From Alphaproteobacteria bacterium (GTDB taxonomy: Bacteria; Pseudomonadota; Alphaproteobacteria; CADEGL01), in assembly GCA_026400755.1 (NCBI GenBank), contig JAPLOM010000063.1, forward strand, positions 146,353 through 194,389: a DNA stretch of 48,037 nt. Reading direction: 5' to 3'. Positions within the stretch are counted from its first letter, which is position 1, and each line of letters starts with the position of its first letter. This document shows positions 39,910 to 48,037 of this stretch, piece by piece. The notes under the pieces are model-generated. The model worked only from the letters and a program-made list of their open reading frames with translations, was not told the origin of the DNA and made no database searches. The translations under genes were made by a program, and so were the position numbers.

Positions 39910-41097
39910 CTAGACCACGCCTTCCTTGCGCAAGGACGCGATATCGTCGGCTGCATAGCCGAGGCCGCCCAGCACTTCGTCCGTGTGCTGGCCGAACGTC
40001 GGCGGCGCACTGCGGATGGACGGGCCGCCATGGGCGTAGGTGAAGGAGGCCACGGGCAGGGTGACGTCTTTATCGATCCCCGGCACCTTGATCGTATGGA
40101 GCAGGCCGCGATGTTTGATCTGCTCCTGCGCCATGGCCTCGTCCAGGCGCAGCACGCGTTCCGCCGGCAGGCCCGCCGCGCGCAACTGATGGGCCCATTC
40201 GTCGGCGGTCTTGGTCTTAAGGATTTCCTTGAGCGCCTCGGCGTGGTTGTCGTGGGCCGCGTCGATATCGGTGAGGCCCTTGAGGTTGTCGCCCATCTCG
40301 GGTTTGCCCAGCGCCTTCCACAGGCGCGCATGCTGGCCCGTGGTGTAGGCGCCAATCATCAGGAGCCCATCCTTGGTCTCGTAGCAGGAATAGCCCGCGT
40401 TCGGGCTGTCGTTGCCGCTGAGCGTGGGCATGCCCCCGCCGTTCATGTAGTCGATCACGGTGGACGCCATCAGCATGATGGCGGAATCGAGCATCGACGC
40501 ATCGATGCGCTGGCCCTTGCCCGTGCGCGTGCGCTGATACAGGGCGCAGGAAACGGCGAAGGCCGCCATGGCGCCGCTGCCGTAATCTAGCATTGGTGGG
40601 CCGACCTTGTATGGCTTGGCGCCTGGCTCACCCGAGAGTGTCATCAGGCCCGAGGCGGCCTGGATCACGTTGTCATAGGCCGTCTGGCCGCCCTTGGGGC
40701 CTGTCTGGCCGAAGCCGGTCATGGAACAGTAGATGAGGCGCGGGTTGAGCTTGGACAGATCGTCGTAGCCCAGCCCCAGCTTGGCCATGGCGCCCGCGCG
40801 GTAATTCTCGACCAGCACGTCCGCCGTCGCGGCCAGCCGCTTCAGGATGGCCTGGCCCTTGGGCGTTTTGATATCGAGGGTGATGGCGCGCTTGTTGGCG
40901 TTCTGGGTCAGATAGCTCAGGCCCAGCCCGGCCTTATTGTATTCCTTTACGCCGCCGGCCGGCCGCACCATGTCGGGCTCTTTCGGCGGCTCGATCTTGA
41001 TCACGTCCGCGCCCATCACCGAAAGCTGGTAGGTGCAGAAGGGCCCCGCCAGCACATGGGTCAAGTCCAGCACCTTCACACCGGAAAACGGCTGCAT
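39910..41097 (-). CDS. CaiB/BaiF (family III) CoA-transferase
   Basis: 395 residues with VLDLTHVLAGPFCTYQL at the N-terminus, NKRAITLDIKTPKGQ, VENYRAGAMAKLGLGYDDL and catalytic Asp171 in PPMLDYGSGAMAA. It moves CoA between carboxylic acids without ATP. GGGGAGAGA is the ribosome-binding site. Second enzyme of this family in the window (other at 9714-10916), clearly divergent in sequence, so not a recent duplicate. First gene of a two-gene minus-strand unit with the amidohydrolase. Confidence 0.92.
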   Translation of the reverse strand: MQPFSGVKVLDLTHVLAGPFCTYQLSVMGADVIKIEPPKEPDMVRPAGGVKEYNKAGLGLSYLTQNANKRAITLDIKTPKGQAILKRLAATADVLVENYRAGAMAKLGLGYDDLSKLNPRLIYCSMTGFGQTGPKGGQTAYDNVIQAASGLMTLSGEPGAKPYKVGPPMLDYGSGAMAAFAVSCALYQRTRTGKGQRIDASMLDSAIMLMASTVIDYMNGGGMPTLSGNDSPNAGYSCYETKDGLLMIGAYTTGQHARLWKALGKPEMGDNLKGLTDIDAAHDNHAEALKEILKTKTADEWAHQLRAAGLPAERVLRLDEAMAQEQIKHRGLLHTIKVPGIDKDVTLPVASFTYAHGGPSIRSAPPTFGQHTDEVLGGLGYAADDIASLRKEGVV

Positions 41098-41246
41098 GTC
41101 TCTCTCCCCGTGGGTCGCGCCCGCTCATAGCGGCGAGCTTTCGGGGAAAAGCATACAGGGTCGCGCGCGCCATGCCAGCGTGTGGGCTTGAAACCGCCGG
41201 GTCCGCGAACTAGGTTCCTGCGAAAGCTAAACCCCGGGGGAAACCG

Positions 41247-41819
41247 ATGCCTGCAACACGCCGATTCCAATTCATCCTGTCCAGCGCGCGCCCGGACGGC
41301 AATTCCGAGTATCTGGCCCGCGTGGCCGCCAAGACGCTGCCTTCGGGCGCCGAGGCGCATTGGTTCGACCTCTCGAAAAACATCCTGCCGCCCTATAGCG
41401 ACCGCCGGCACGAGGAGGGGTTCACCTTCAACCAGCCCGCGGGTATCGAGGGCGAGGCTTTTGCGCTCACGCTCGCCGCGACCGACATCGTCATGGTGGT
41501 GCCGCTGTATTGGTACGGTGTGCCCTCGGCGGCCAAGCTCTATCTCGACTATTGGGCCGATTGGCTGCGCGTGCCGGGCGCCGACTTCAAGGCGCGCATG
41601 GCGGGCAAGACCATGTGGGGCGTTTCGGCGATCAGCGACCCGGACTTGGCACTGGCGGAACCGCTGGTCGGAACGCTGCGCTACAGCGGGCGTTTTCTGA
41701 AGATGCAGTGGGGCGGCGTCCTGTTCGGCCTCGGCAGCAAGCCGGGCGACGTGAAGGGTGACGAGAAGGCCCACGCGGACGCCGAACGCTTCTTCCAGCG
41801 TAATCCCGAGACGGCATAA
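41247..41819 (+). CDS. NAD(P)H-dependent FMN reductase/flavodoxin-like quinone reductase
   Basis: 190 residues of flavodoxin-like fold: ILSSARPDGNSEYLA (10-24) is the FMN phosphate loop and VPLYWYGVPSAAKLYLDYW (85-103) the isoalloxazine-binding segment. Members reduce FMN, quinones or azo compounds. It could supply reduced flavin to the luciferase-like monooxygenase at 30421, but there is no operon link. CCCCGGGGGAAA precedes the ATG. It is closed by a strong bidirectional terminator. Confidence 0.85.
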   Translation: MPATRRFQFILSSARPDGNSEYLARVAAKTLPSGAEAHWFDLSKNILPPYSDRRHEEGFTFNQPAGIEGEAFALTLAATDIVMVVPLYWYGVPSAAKLYLDYWADWLRVPGADFKARMAGKTMWGVSAISDPDLALAEPLVGTLRYSGRFLKMQWGGVLFGLGSKPGDVKGDEKAHADAERFFQRNPETA

Positions 41820-41826
41820 ACAAATA

Positions 41827-41858
41827 AAAACCCCGCACGGTTGCCCGTGCGGGGTTTT
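41827..41858. terminator. strong bidirectional intrinsic terminator
   Basis: AAAACCCCGCACGG-TTGC-CCGTGCGGGGTTTT, a perfect 14-bp stem flanked by A4 and T4, between convergent genes. It can stop transcription from the FMN reductase and from the cupin. Confidence 0.88.
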
Positions 41859-41879
41859 CGTTAGTGCTGATTGCGCCGC

Positions 41880-42251
41880 TTATTCCGGCACGATGAAATA
41901 GGTCTTGCGCGTCGTCTCGATGATCTCCCACACGCCGTTCGTGTTGGCGGGGAAGAAGACGGCATCGCCGGCCTCGATCTCCAGCGTCTCGCCGCCGTCA
42001 TGGTGGAACTTGCAGCGGCCCACGATGAAGTGGCTGAACTCGGCTTCCTTCACCTGGCGGCGGAACTTGCCCGGGGTGGCTTCCCACACGCCCGACTTGG
42101 GCGCGGCGTGATAGGCCTTGGAGCGCAGCTTCACGATCGGCTCGCCGACCGGCAGGCCCGCCGGGCCCCTGTCGTCGATGTCGGTGGACGCCAGCTTGTG
42201 CGGCGCCTTGATCATGGTGAGCTTCGCCTTGGGCAGGGTGCCGGAATCCAT
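41880..42251 (-). CDS. cupin-domain protein (cupin_3/DUF861 type)
   Basis: 123 residues. SHFIVGRCKFHHDGGETLEIEAGDAVFFPANTNGVWEI-type core (given by position 78-115) shows both cupin motifs; SGVWEATPGKFRR matches SGVWECTAGKVAI of the cupin at 9058, so the two are paralogues. The ATG at 42251 has GGGAGA before it; the longer frame is not supported. Single gene, divergent from the interrupted aminotransferase. Role unknown. Confidence 0.8.
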   Translation of the reverse strand: MDSGTLPKAKLTMIKAPHKLASTDIDDRGPAGLPVGEPIVKLRSKAYHAAPKSGVWEATPGKFRRQVKEAEFSHFIVGRCKFHHDGGETLEIEAGDAVFFPANTNGVWEIIETTRKTYFIVPE

Positions 42252-42409
42252 CTTCGATCTCCCTCTGGGTGCCTGGATTTGAAAGGAGCCTAGCGGTTCG
42301 GGCCGGGCGCCGGAAGGGGCGGGAAACCCAGCGAATCTGCGGCCTCTAGAGGGTTCCGGCGCGGCGCGCGTCGTGCCAAGATTGCGCATAGGCAACCGGG
42401 AGGTGCGTC

Positions 42410-43708
42410 ATGGCCGCGAGGAAGAAATCCGCCGAGCAGACCGAAATCCTGGCCAAGGCGCGCAAATATTTGCCCGCCGGACATTTCGGCAATATCAGCC
42501 TCGACTGTGTCATCAGCGACGGCCGCGGCGGGCGTGTGCGCGACATGGCCGGCAACGAATACATCGATTACATCCTGGGCTCGGGGCCCATGCTGGTCGG
42601 TCACGCGCATCCGGAAGTGCTGGCCGCTACCCATGCGCGTCTCGATCGCGGTTCGACCTTCTTCGCCGTCAACGACGCGGGCGTGGAACTGGCCGAGACC
42701 ATCGTCCAGGCCGTGCCCTGCGCGTAGAAGCTGCGCTACACCTCCAGCGGCACCGAGGCCACGCTCTACGCCATGCGCGCCGTGCGCGCGTATAGGAAGC
42801 GCGAGCGCATCCTCAAGTTCGAGGGCGGCTTCCACGGCATGAACGATTACGCGCTGATGAGCATGTCACCCAAGCGCCGCGCCAACAGCCCGGAGCCCGC
42901 ACCCGATTCCGCCGGCATCCCCCAGGTTGTGCGCGGCGAGGTTTTGATCGCGCCCTTCAACGACCTGGCCGCCGCGACCGCGCTGATCGAAAAGCACCAT
43001 GACGAGCTGGCTGGCGTGATCTTGGAGCCGTTCCAGCGCGTCATCTCGCCCAAGCCCGGCTTCCTGCAAGGGCTGCGAGACGTCACGGCGAAATATAAAG
43101 TGCCGCTGGTGTTCGACGAGATCGTCACTGGCTTCCGTTTCGCCTATGGCGGCGCGCAGGAGCTTTATGGCGTCACGCCGGATTTGTGCACGCTGGGCAA
43201 GGTGATCGGCGGCGGCTTCCCACTGGCTGCCGTCGTGGGCAAGGCCGCGATCCTCGACCATTTCGACAAGGCCGCCGTGGGCGACGAAGGTTTCATGCCT
43301 CAGATCGGCACCCTGAGCGGCAACCCCATTGCGGCCGCCGCGGGCTTGGCCACGCTCAAGATCCTCCAGCGCCCCGGTGCCTACGAAAAGATCCGCGCGA
43401 CCGGCGAGAAGTTGATGGCCGGCTTCCGCGACCTGTTCCGCAGCGCCGGCATCCCCGCCCAAATCACGGGCGTTGGCTCGCTGTTCGACATCGTCTTCAC
43501 CGACAAGCCCATCGTGGATTACTGGTCCACGGCCGAAGCCGACAACGCCATGCTCGGCCGCTTCAACCAGCTCCTGCTGGAGAACGGCGTGCTCAAGGGC
43601 AACACGAAGTTCTACGTCTCCCTCGCCCACACCGACGAGGACGTGAAGAAGACCTTGGACGCTGCCGGTGTTGCGGTCGCCGCACTGAAGACGGGGAAGG
43701 CGGCTTAA
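42410..43708 (+). pseudogene. class III aminotransferase interrupted by one in-frame amber codon
   Basis: The frame runs 432 codons with a single TAG at 42725-42727. Before it lies the N-terminal part (AGNEYIDYILGSGPMLVGHAHP), after it the rest continues in the same frame: SSGTEATLYAMRA, VFDEIVTGFRFAYGG and Schiff-base Lys in TLGKVIGGG. The residue at the stop should be Glu (PCA-E-KLRYTSSGTEA; GAG to TAG). Everything else is intact, so the mutation is very recent, a sequencing error, or read through by an amber suppressor. GGGAGG precedes the ATG. The protein would be a HemL-like aminotransferase related to 33011-34330. Confidence 0.85.
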
Positions 43709-43718
43709 TACTTTTTTC

Positions 43719-43813
43719 CCCCTCCCCAACGAGGGAGGGGAAGGGGAGGGGGACATAATCACCCCCTCACCCGCTCGCTCACGCTCGCACCCTCTCCCTC
43801 GTCGGGGAGAGGG
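43719..43813. repeat. dispersed hairpin repeats and terminator-like stem
   Basis: CCCCTCCC-CAACGA-GGGAGGGG (43719-43740) duplicates the unit at 36143-36164. A second stem, CCCTCTCCC/GGGAGAGGG (43790-43813), is followed by TTTTC on the plus strand and could end the aminotransferase transcript. The interval lies between convergent genes. Confidence 0.7.
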
Positions 43814-43827
43814 TTTTCATAGCTCCG

Positions 43828-44907
43828 TTAAACGTCCTTCCCCGTATAGCCCTTGAACGGCGGGTCGGAATTCTTCTGCATGCCGGGCTGGGAAACACGG
43901 AACTTGCACATCGAATCGCCGCGCGTCTTGATGGCCTCGAACTGCACGATCATGTCCGGGTGGTAGTGCCGGTAATAGGTCGGGTGCAGCTCGTAGTCGT
44001 AGAGATAGCCTAGGTCGAGCGCGCGCTTGCCGAGCCCCTTCCACGCCGAGGCGTAAGGGCATTCAGTGCAGTCCTGGTGCCAGGTGCCTTCGTTGAGCAG
44101 GCCCTTCTTGAACTTCCAGATCGAGATGAGCTGGCCGTCCCAGTGGTCCATGAGCGTCTTCACGTTCAGGTCCCAGCCGGCCGCCGTGTGCGCCTTCTTC
44201 TGGCGCGTGGCGCGCTCGATGGCCAGGCCGCGCACCTGTTCGCGCAGAGCGGCCTCGCCCTGCATGTCGAACACCTTGGTCTCTTCATCGGCGCAGAAAT
44301 AGTAGAGCGCGCCGTTGTTCATCGAAGTGCGGCGCGCGACCTCGATCGATTCCTTGGTGCGGTCGAACAGTTTGGAGTGGATCGGTGTACGCTCACCTTC
44401 CTTGGCGCCGGCGACGGTCCAGGTCACGGTCCAGGGTCGCTTCAAATCCAGCGCCTTCACGTCGAACTCGACCTTCGCACCTACGCCACGCGCAATGCCC
44501 GGCAGCACGCCCTGGTAGTAGAGGCGGGCCAAGGAGACGCCGTTGTCGTATTCGCGCCAGCGCGACCAATCGGGCGAATCGTGGAAGGTGACGACCGCCG
44601 TGCGCTCCGAACCTTCGATGCGGCCCGAGCCCGTCTCGGTCAGCATGTGATAATCGGCCATGTCCCACTGCTCGATGAGCGTGCGGGCGGTCAGCTTGGC
44701 CTTTTTCTTCTTCAGCTTTTCCTTGATCAGATCGGCGCGGTACTGGCCGTACTCGTGCAGGCCCTTCAGGATCGTCGTCTCGCCCTTCGGTCCGAACTTG
44801 GCCACCGGACCGCCGCCGAAGTGGCGGTGGAACATGGCCTGAAATTTCAGCAAGTCGTCGCAGCTCGAGATTACGCCCCTGCGGTCGACTTTTTCATCGA
44901 AACCCAT
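43828..44907 (-). CDS. duplicated L-2-amino-thiazoline-4-carboxylate (ATC) hydrolase-like protein
   Basis: 359 residues, apparently two copies of an ATC-hydrolase-like domain (about 20-175 and 185-350). The C-terminal half keeps a family-like Cys cluster and end: CTECPYASAWKGLG, LHPTYYRHYHPD and RGDSMCKFRV; the N-terminal half aligns with it loosely but lacks the Cys, so it may be structural. ATC hydrolase makes N-carbamoyl-L-cysteine, which a carbamoylase then cleaves (known pathway), and a carbamoylase of the right family is at 37225. GGGGAGGAC precedes the ATG. Family call by eye only. Confidence 0.6.
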   Translation of the reverse strand: MGFDEKVDRRGVISSCDDLLKFQAMFHRHFGGGPVAKFGPKGETTILKGLHEYGQYRADLIKEKLKKKKAKLTARTLIEQWDMADYHMLTETGSGRIEGSERTAVVTFHDSPDWSRWREYDNGVSLARLYYQGVLPGIARGVGAKVEFDVKALDLKRPWTVTWTVAGAKEGERTPIHSKLFDRTKESIEVARRTSMNNGALYYFCADEETKVFDMQGEAALREQVRGLAIERATRQKKAHTAAGWDLNVKTLMDHWDGQLISIWKFKKGLLNEGTWHQDCTECPYASAWKGLGKRALDLGYLYDYELHPTYYRHYHPDMIVQFEAIKTRGDSMCKFRVSQPGMQKNSDPPFKGYTGKDV

Positions 44908-45029
44908 TCCGTCCTCCCCGTTGAACCGGCGTTCCTGCCGGCAGTCGCGACCGGGCCATGCCGGTCGTCATCGCGCCTGCATCGTTTCAGGATGGGGGCA
45001 GCCGTTTCAAGAGGCGTCTGAAACGCTTC

Positions 45030-46220
45030 CTAGGCGGCGTGGGGCCTGCGCTGAGCGGATGGGCCGATCACCTTGTCGAGCCAGTAGTTGTGCGCGGTGT
45101 TCAGCGACAATTCCGGCTCGCCCATGCGGCCGGGCCTGGAGTGGGGCGAGCGGAGACCGGCCTGGGTGTTCTCGTTGGCGCCATTGTCCTCGGGCACGGC
45201 GATGTCCATGCGCTTGTAGTAGAGCCGGGCGATCTCGTCGAAATCAGGGCGCTTCACCGTGTCTTCGTAGAACATGGAGCCGACCACGAGCTGCATGCGG
45301 TCGGGCGCGCTGGGATACATCTCCAGGAACCAGGCGCTGTCGATGCAGAAGCCGAAGCAGGTGGTGGGGAAGATGGTCGGATAGAAGCTGCCCGAGCGGA
45401 TCGTGCCGTCGGTGAAACCCTTGACGGGCGGGAACCCCTGCACCCCGCCGCCTACGCCGCCGATGATGGCGCGGCTGCCCTCGTGCGGCGTGAAGGCCGC
45501 GTGATAGTTGGCGCCGTCGGAGCGCTCCAAGGGGCCGGTGTAATTCTGCTCCATCTGGTAGAGCGTGTCCTTATGGACCGTCTTGGTGTGGCTCAGATCC
45601 TTGAAGTTCTCGACATAGAGCTTCCAGTTGCATTTCAGTTCGTAGACTTGGCGGCGGGTGAGGACCAGCTTCTCCGGCTCGTAGGGCGTCACTTTGGCCG
45701 GCAGGTCGCCGAGCCATTCGGGCAACGGCGTCGCGTCCTGTTCGAAATGGATGAACATGAAATGCGCCCACATCTCCAGGCGCACCGAAATCAGCCCATT
45801 GTCGGCCTTGTCGAAATTGCGCGCGGCTTCCATGCCGATGGCGCCGGTCAGGCGGCCGTCGGCGCTGTAGACCCAGCCGTGATAAGGGCACTTGATGCCG
45901 GACTTGCAGTTGCCCTCGCCTTGCAGCACTTGCGCGCCGCGGTGACGGCAGGAATTGGCGAAGCAGCGCACCACCCCGTCGCGCCCGCGCACGACGATGA
46001 TGGGGATGCCCGTGAAGTCCATGGTGAAGTAGTCGCCGGGATTCGGAATGCGCCCTTCGTGGCCGATAAAGTTCCACGATTTACGGAACAAGCGCTCGAC
46101 CTCCAGGTCGAACCATTCCTTCGAGGTGTAGCACCAGGGCGGCAGCGTCTCGGCCTCCAGCGGCGGCCGGCGCACCTTGTCGTAAAGGCGGGGGTTCAGC
46201 AGGTCATGCGGCGCGAGCAT
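45030..46220 (-). CDS. Rieske non-haem iron oxygenase, alpha subunit, copy 1
   Basis: 396 residues. Rieske cluster: Cys91-x-His93 (CRHRG) and Cys111-x2-His114 (CPYHGW). Mononuclear iron site: His211 and His216 in DLSHTKTVH, with the family's Asp near the C-terminus. Such proteins hydroxylate aromatic rings or demethylate N-methyl/quaternary ammonium compounds and need a separate reductase, absent here. I took ATG 46220 with AAAGGA ahead of it; it overlaps the upstream paralogue's end by 17 bp. Substrate unknown. Confidence 0.9.
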   Translation of the reverse strand: MLAPHDLLNPRLYDKVRRPPLEAETLPPWCYTSKEWFDLEVERLFRKSWNFIGHEGRIPNPGDYFTMDFTGIPIIVVRGRDGVVRCFANSCRHRGAQVLQGEGNCKSGIKCPYHGWVYSADGRLTGAIGMEAARNFDKADNGLISVRLEMWAHFMFIHFEQDATPLPEWLGDLPAKVTPYEPEKLVLTRRQVYELKCNWKLYVENFKDLSHTKTVHKDTLYQMEQNYTGPLERSDGANYHAAFTPHEGSRAIIGGVGGGVQGFPPVKGFTDGTIRSGSFYPTIFPTTCFGFCIDSAWFLEMYPSAPDRMQLVVGSMFYEDTVKRPDFDEIARLYYKRMDIAVPEDNGANENTQAGLRSPHSRPGRMGEPELSLNTAHNYWLDKVIGPSAQRRPHAA

Positions 46221-47412
46221 CGGATTCCTTTTCCGCGCGGGGCTGCGTCGACGGGCCGAGCACACGGTCGAGCCACCAGGTGTTGAGGACGGTCACGGCG
46301 GTCTCCAGCTTGCCGATGCGGCCGGGTATGGCTTGGGGCGAACCCAGGCCGCGTTGCATCAGCTCGTTGATCGCGTTGTCCTCGGGCACGGCGATGTCCA
46401 TGCGGTCGTAATACATCTGCGCCACTTTCTCGAAATCGGGGCGCTTCAGCGCGTCCTTGTGGAAGCAGGAATTGACCACGAGCTTCATGCGGTCTGGCCC
46501 CAGGGGATACATCTCCAGCGCCCAGGCGCTGTCGATGCAGAAGCCCGTGCAGGCCAGCGGCATGATGGTCGGATAGAAGCTGCCCTCGCGCCCGCGACCC
46601 TGGACGGTGGCGGGGATGGGGTCGAAGCCCTTCACCTTGTCGATGCCGTCGAGCAGCGTGCGCGTGCCGGCATGATAGGAGAAGAAGGTGAAGCCCTCGG
46701 CCTTGCGCGCCTCGTAGGTTGAGGGCTTGTCGTATTTCTCGGACAGTTTCTGCAGCGATTCCTTGTGCACCGTCTTGATGTGGCCCACGTCGTTGAAGTT
46801 CTCGACGTAGAGCTTCCAGTTGCACTTGAGTTCGAATTCCTTGCGCCGCGTGCAGACCAGGTTTTCCGCGTCCCAAGGCGCGATCATGTCGTGGATCTCG
46901 CCAACCCATTCCTTCAGCGTGGGCGCGTCCTTGTCGAAATTGATGAACATGAAGCCACCCCAGGTTTCGAGGCGCACGGGAATGAGGCCGTAATCCGCGC
47001 GGTCGAAATTCTTAGTCTCGTCCATGTCCGGCGCGCCCTGCAGCGCGCCGTCGAGGCCATAGACCCAGCCGTGGTACGGGCACTTGATGGCGGCCTTGCA
47101 GTTACCCTCGCCCTCCAGAAGCATCGCGCCGCGGTGGCGGCAGGTGTTGGCGAAAGCGCGCACCACGTTGTCGCGTCCGCGAGCCACGATGACCGGCACG
47201 CCGGCGTAGGTCAGGGTCACGAAGTCGCCCGGGTTCGGCACGCGGTCGACGCGGCCGATCAGGTTCCACGATTTCATAAAGATGTGTTTGACCTCGAGGT
47301 CGAACCATTCCTGCGAGGTGTAGCACCAAGAGGGAAGCGTCTCGGCTTCCAGCGGCTCCTGCCGCACGCGGTCGTAGTGGCGCGGGTTCAGAAGGTCTTC
47401 AGGCTGTCGCAT
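46204..47412 (-). CDS. Rieske non-haem iron oxygenase, alpha subunit, copy 2
   Basis: 402 residues, paralogue of copy 1 with all ligands at the same numbers: Cys91, His93, Cys111, His114, His211 and His216. The first 120 residues are especially alike (EDLLNPRHYDRVRQEPLEAE against HDLLNPRLYDKVRRPPLEAE), while the 230-300 region that shapes the active site differs. GGAGGACACG precedes the ATG. Overlapping reading frames with copy 1 imply coupled expression and perhaps a mixed trimer. Confidence 0.9.
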   Translation of the reverse strand: MRQPEDLLNPRHYDRVRQEPLEAETLPSWCYTSQEWFDLEVKHIFMKSWNLIGRVDRVPNPGDFVTLTYAGVPVIVARGRDNVVRAFANTCRHRGAMLLEGEGNCKAAIKCPYHGWVYGLDGALQGAPDMDETKNFDRADYGLIPVRLETWGGFMFINFDKDAPTLKEWVGEIHDMIAPWDAENLVCTRRKEFELKCNWKLYVENFNDVGHIKTVHKESLQKLSEKYDKPSTYEARKAEGFTFFSYHAGTRTLLDGIDKVKGFDPIPATVQGRGREGSFYPTIMPLACTGFCIDSAWALEMYPLGPDRMKLVVNSCFHKDALKRPDFEKVAQMYYDRMDIAVPEDNAINELMQRGLGSPQAIPGRIGKLETAVTVLNTWWLDRVLGPSTQPRAEKESDARAA

Positions 47413-47525
47413 CGTGTCCTCCGCGATGCTCCCGGCGCGGTGTCCCGACCGAGCCGGTGCAGCGGTGATCTTAACGGAAGGCCGCCACGATTTCGATGCG
47501 CCCGGCGCCTTCGCTCGCCATGCGA

Positions 47526-48037
47526 TTAGGCCTCGACGCGCCCCAGTACCCACTGCCGGAAGGCGTGCACCACGGGTTCCATGTGCGACAGGCGGCCGGG
47601 CCGCGCGAGGGGGGAGGAGAGGCCCTTTTGCTGCTCCCCGGTGATAGTCGCGTCCTCGGCGGTCGATACGTCCAGGCGGCGGTAATAGGCCTGTGCGACC
47701 TCCGCGAAGTCGGGCCGCGCCACCGTCTCTTCGTGGAAGCAGGAGGCCAGCGTGAGCGTGCAGCGATCCGTGCCGCGCGGGTTGATCTGCACGTACCACA
47801 GGCAATCCACGTTGCCCGCGATCAGGAGGTTGGGGAACGGATAGGTAAAATAGGAGCCTTCGGCCGCTGTGCCGGTCAGGCGCGGCATGGGTGGGAAGCC
47901 TGTGTCGGTCGGCAAGAGTGCGTTGGAGCCCGTGTGGCGCGAGACGATGGCGGAATGGTTCGGGCCGTGATCGAGCCAGATCGGCGCGCCTTCGGTCTCG
48001 CCGAACAACCCGCCGCCTTTGCCCGACAACACCTCCA
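47526..48037 (-). CDS. Rieske oxygenase alpha subunit, copy 3, C-terminal part
   Basis: At least 169 residues of the catalytic C-terminal domain; the Rieske domain lies beyond the right edge. GSYFTYPFPNLLIAGNVDCLWYVQINP-like core and RPDFAEVAQAYYRRLDVSTAEDA correspond to SFYPTIMPLACTGFCIDSAW and RPDFEKVAQMYYDRMDIAVPEDN of copies 1 and 2 (given in part). 113 bp separate it from copy 2, so all three form one run on the minus strand. Confidence 0.82.
   Translation of the reverse strand, partial: EVLSGKGGGLFGETEGAPIWLDHGPNHSAIVSRHTGSNALLPTDTGFPPMPRLTGTAAEGSYFTYPFPNLLIAGNVDCLWYVQINPRGTDRCTLTLASCFHEETVARPDFAEVAQAYYRRLDVSTAEDATITGEQQKGLSSPLARPGRLSHMEPVVHAFRQWVLGRVEA

Noticed and set aside
42773-43708. 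Separate 311-residue aminotransferase starting at 42773
   Set aside because: It lacks the N-terminal domain and a ribosome-binding site, and the upstream frame continues it exactly; this is one gene broken by an amber codon.

Overview
The window is a GC-rich, densely coded stretch of bacterial chromosome. Codon use, gene families (CoA-transferases, Tat-exported PotD-like binding proteins, Rieske oxygenases, DMT exporters, IclR control) and dispersed palindromic repeats fit an alphaproteobacterium, perhaps of the Rhodospirillales type. The lineage is inference, because no rRNA, tRNA or housekeeping marker is present. I see no phage, transposase, CRISPR array or plasmid functions.

Layout. (1) 1-6078: tail of an acyl-CoA synthetase, a tautomerase, a three-subunit flavin/iron-sulfur amine or imino-acid dehydrogenase with a DapA-family lyase, two tandem hotdog thioesterases and a VOC protein. 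(2) 6079-7866: a lower-GC gap, a nitroreductase and two tandem 40-50-residue peptides with a shared acidic N-terminus. (3) 7867-10916: acyl-CoA dehydrogenase, cupin and class III CoA-transferase on the minus strand. (4) 11088-16116: four consecutive ornithine cyclodeaminase/mu-crystallin paralogues followed by an LrgA/LrgB membrane pair. (5) 16128-18992: a PhyH-type dioxygenase, an IclR regulator and a divergent crotonase with a palindromic operator candidate. (6) 19138-25923: a PotABCD-like ABC importer with two Tat-dependent binding proteins, one ATPase, a fused double permease and a DadA-like FAD oxidoreductase. (7) 25920-32287: minus strand, two DMT exporters, a class II aldolase-like protein, two SDR-fold proteins lacking the catalytic Tyr, a luciferase-like monooxygenase and a canonical SDR whose leader carries an intrinsic terminator. 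(8) 32552-38466: a GFA protein, a class III aminotransferase, two tandem SDRs, an arginase-fold protein lacking a metal-ligand His and an M20 carbamoyl-amino-acid amidohydrolase. (9) 38468-48037: an amidohydrolase, a second CoA-transferase, an FMN reductase, a cupin, an aminotransferase interrupted by an amber codon, a duplicated ATC-hydrolase-like protein and three Rieske oxygenase alpha subunits.

Taken together this is a scavenging region for small nitrogenous compounds. Import, oxidative or hydrolytic opening of C-N bonds, CoA activation and breakdown, and export are all represented. Tandem duplication is pervasive: thioesterases, peptides, OCD x4, binding proteins, EamA exporters, two SDR pairs and Rieske x3. 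Substrates cannot be assigned from sequence alone. The most unusual items are the OCD x4-LrgAB operon, the twin RiPP-like peptides, several enzymes with altered catalytic residues, the amber-interrupted aminotransferase and the attenuator-like leader of the SDR/monooxygenase operon.
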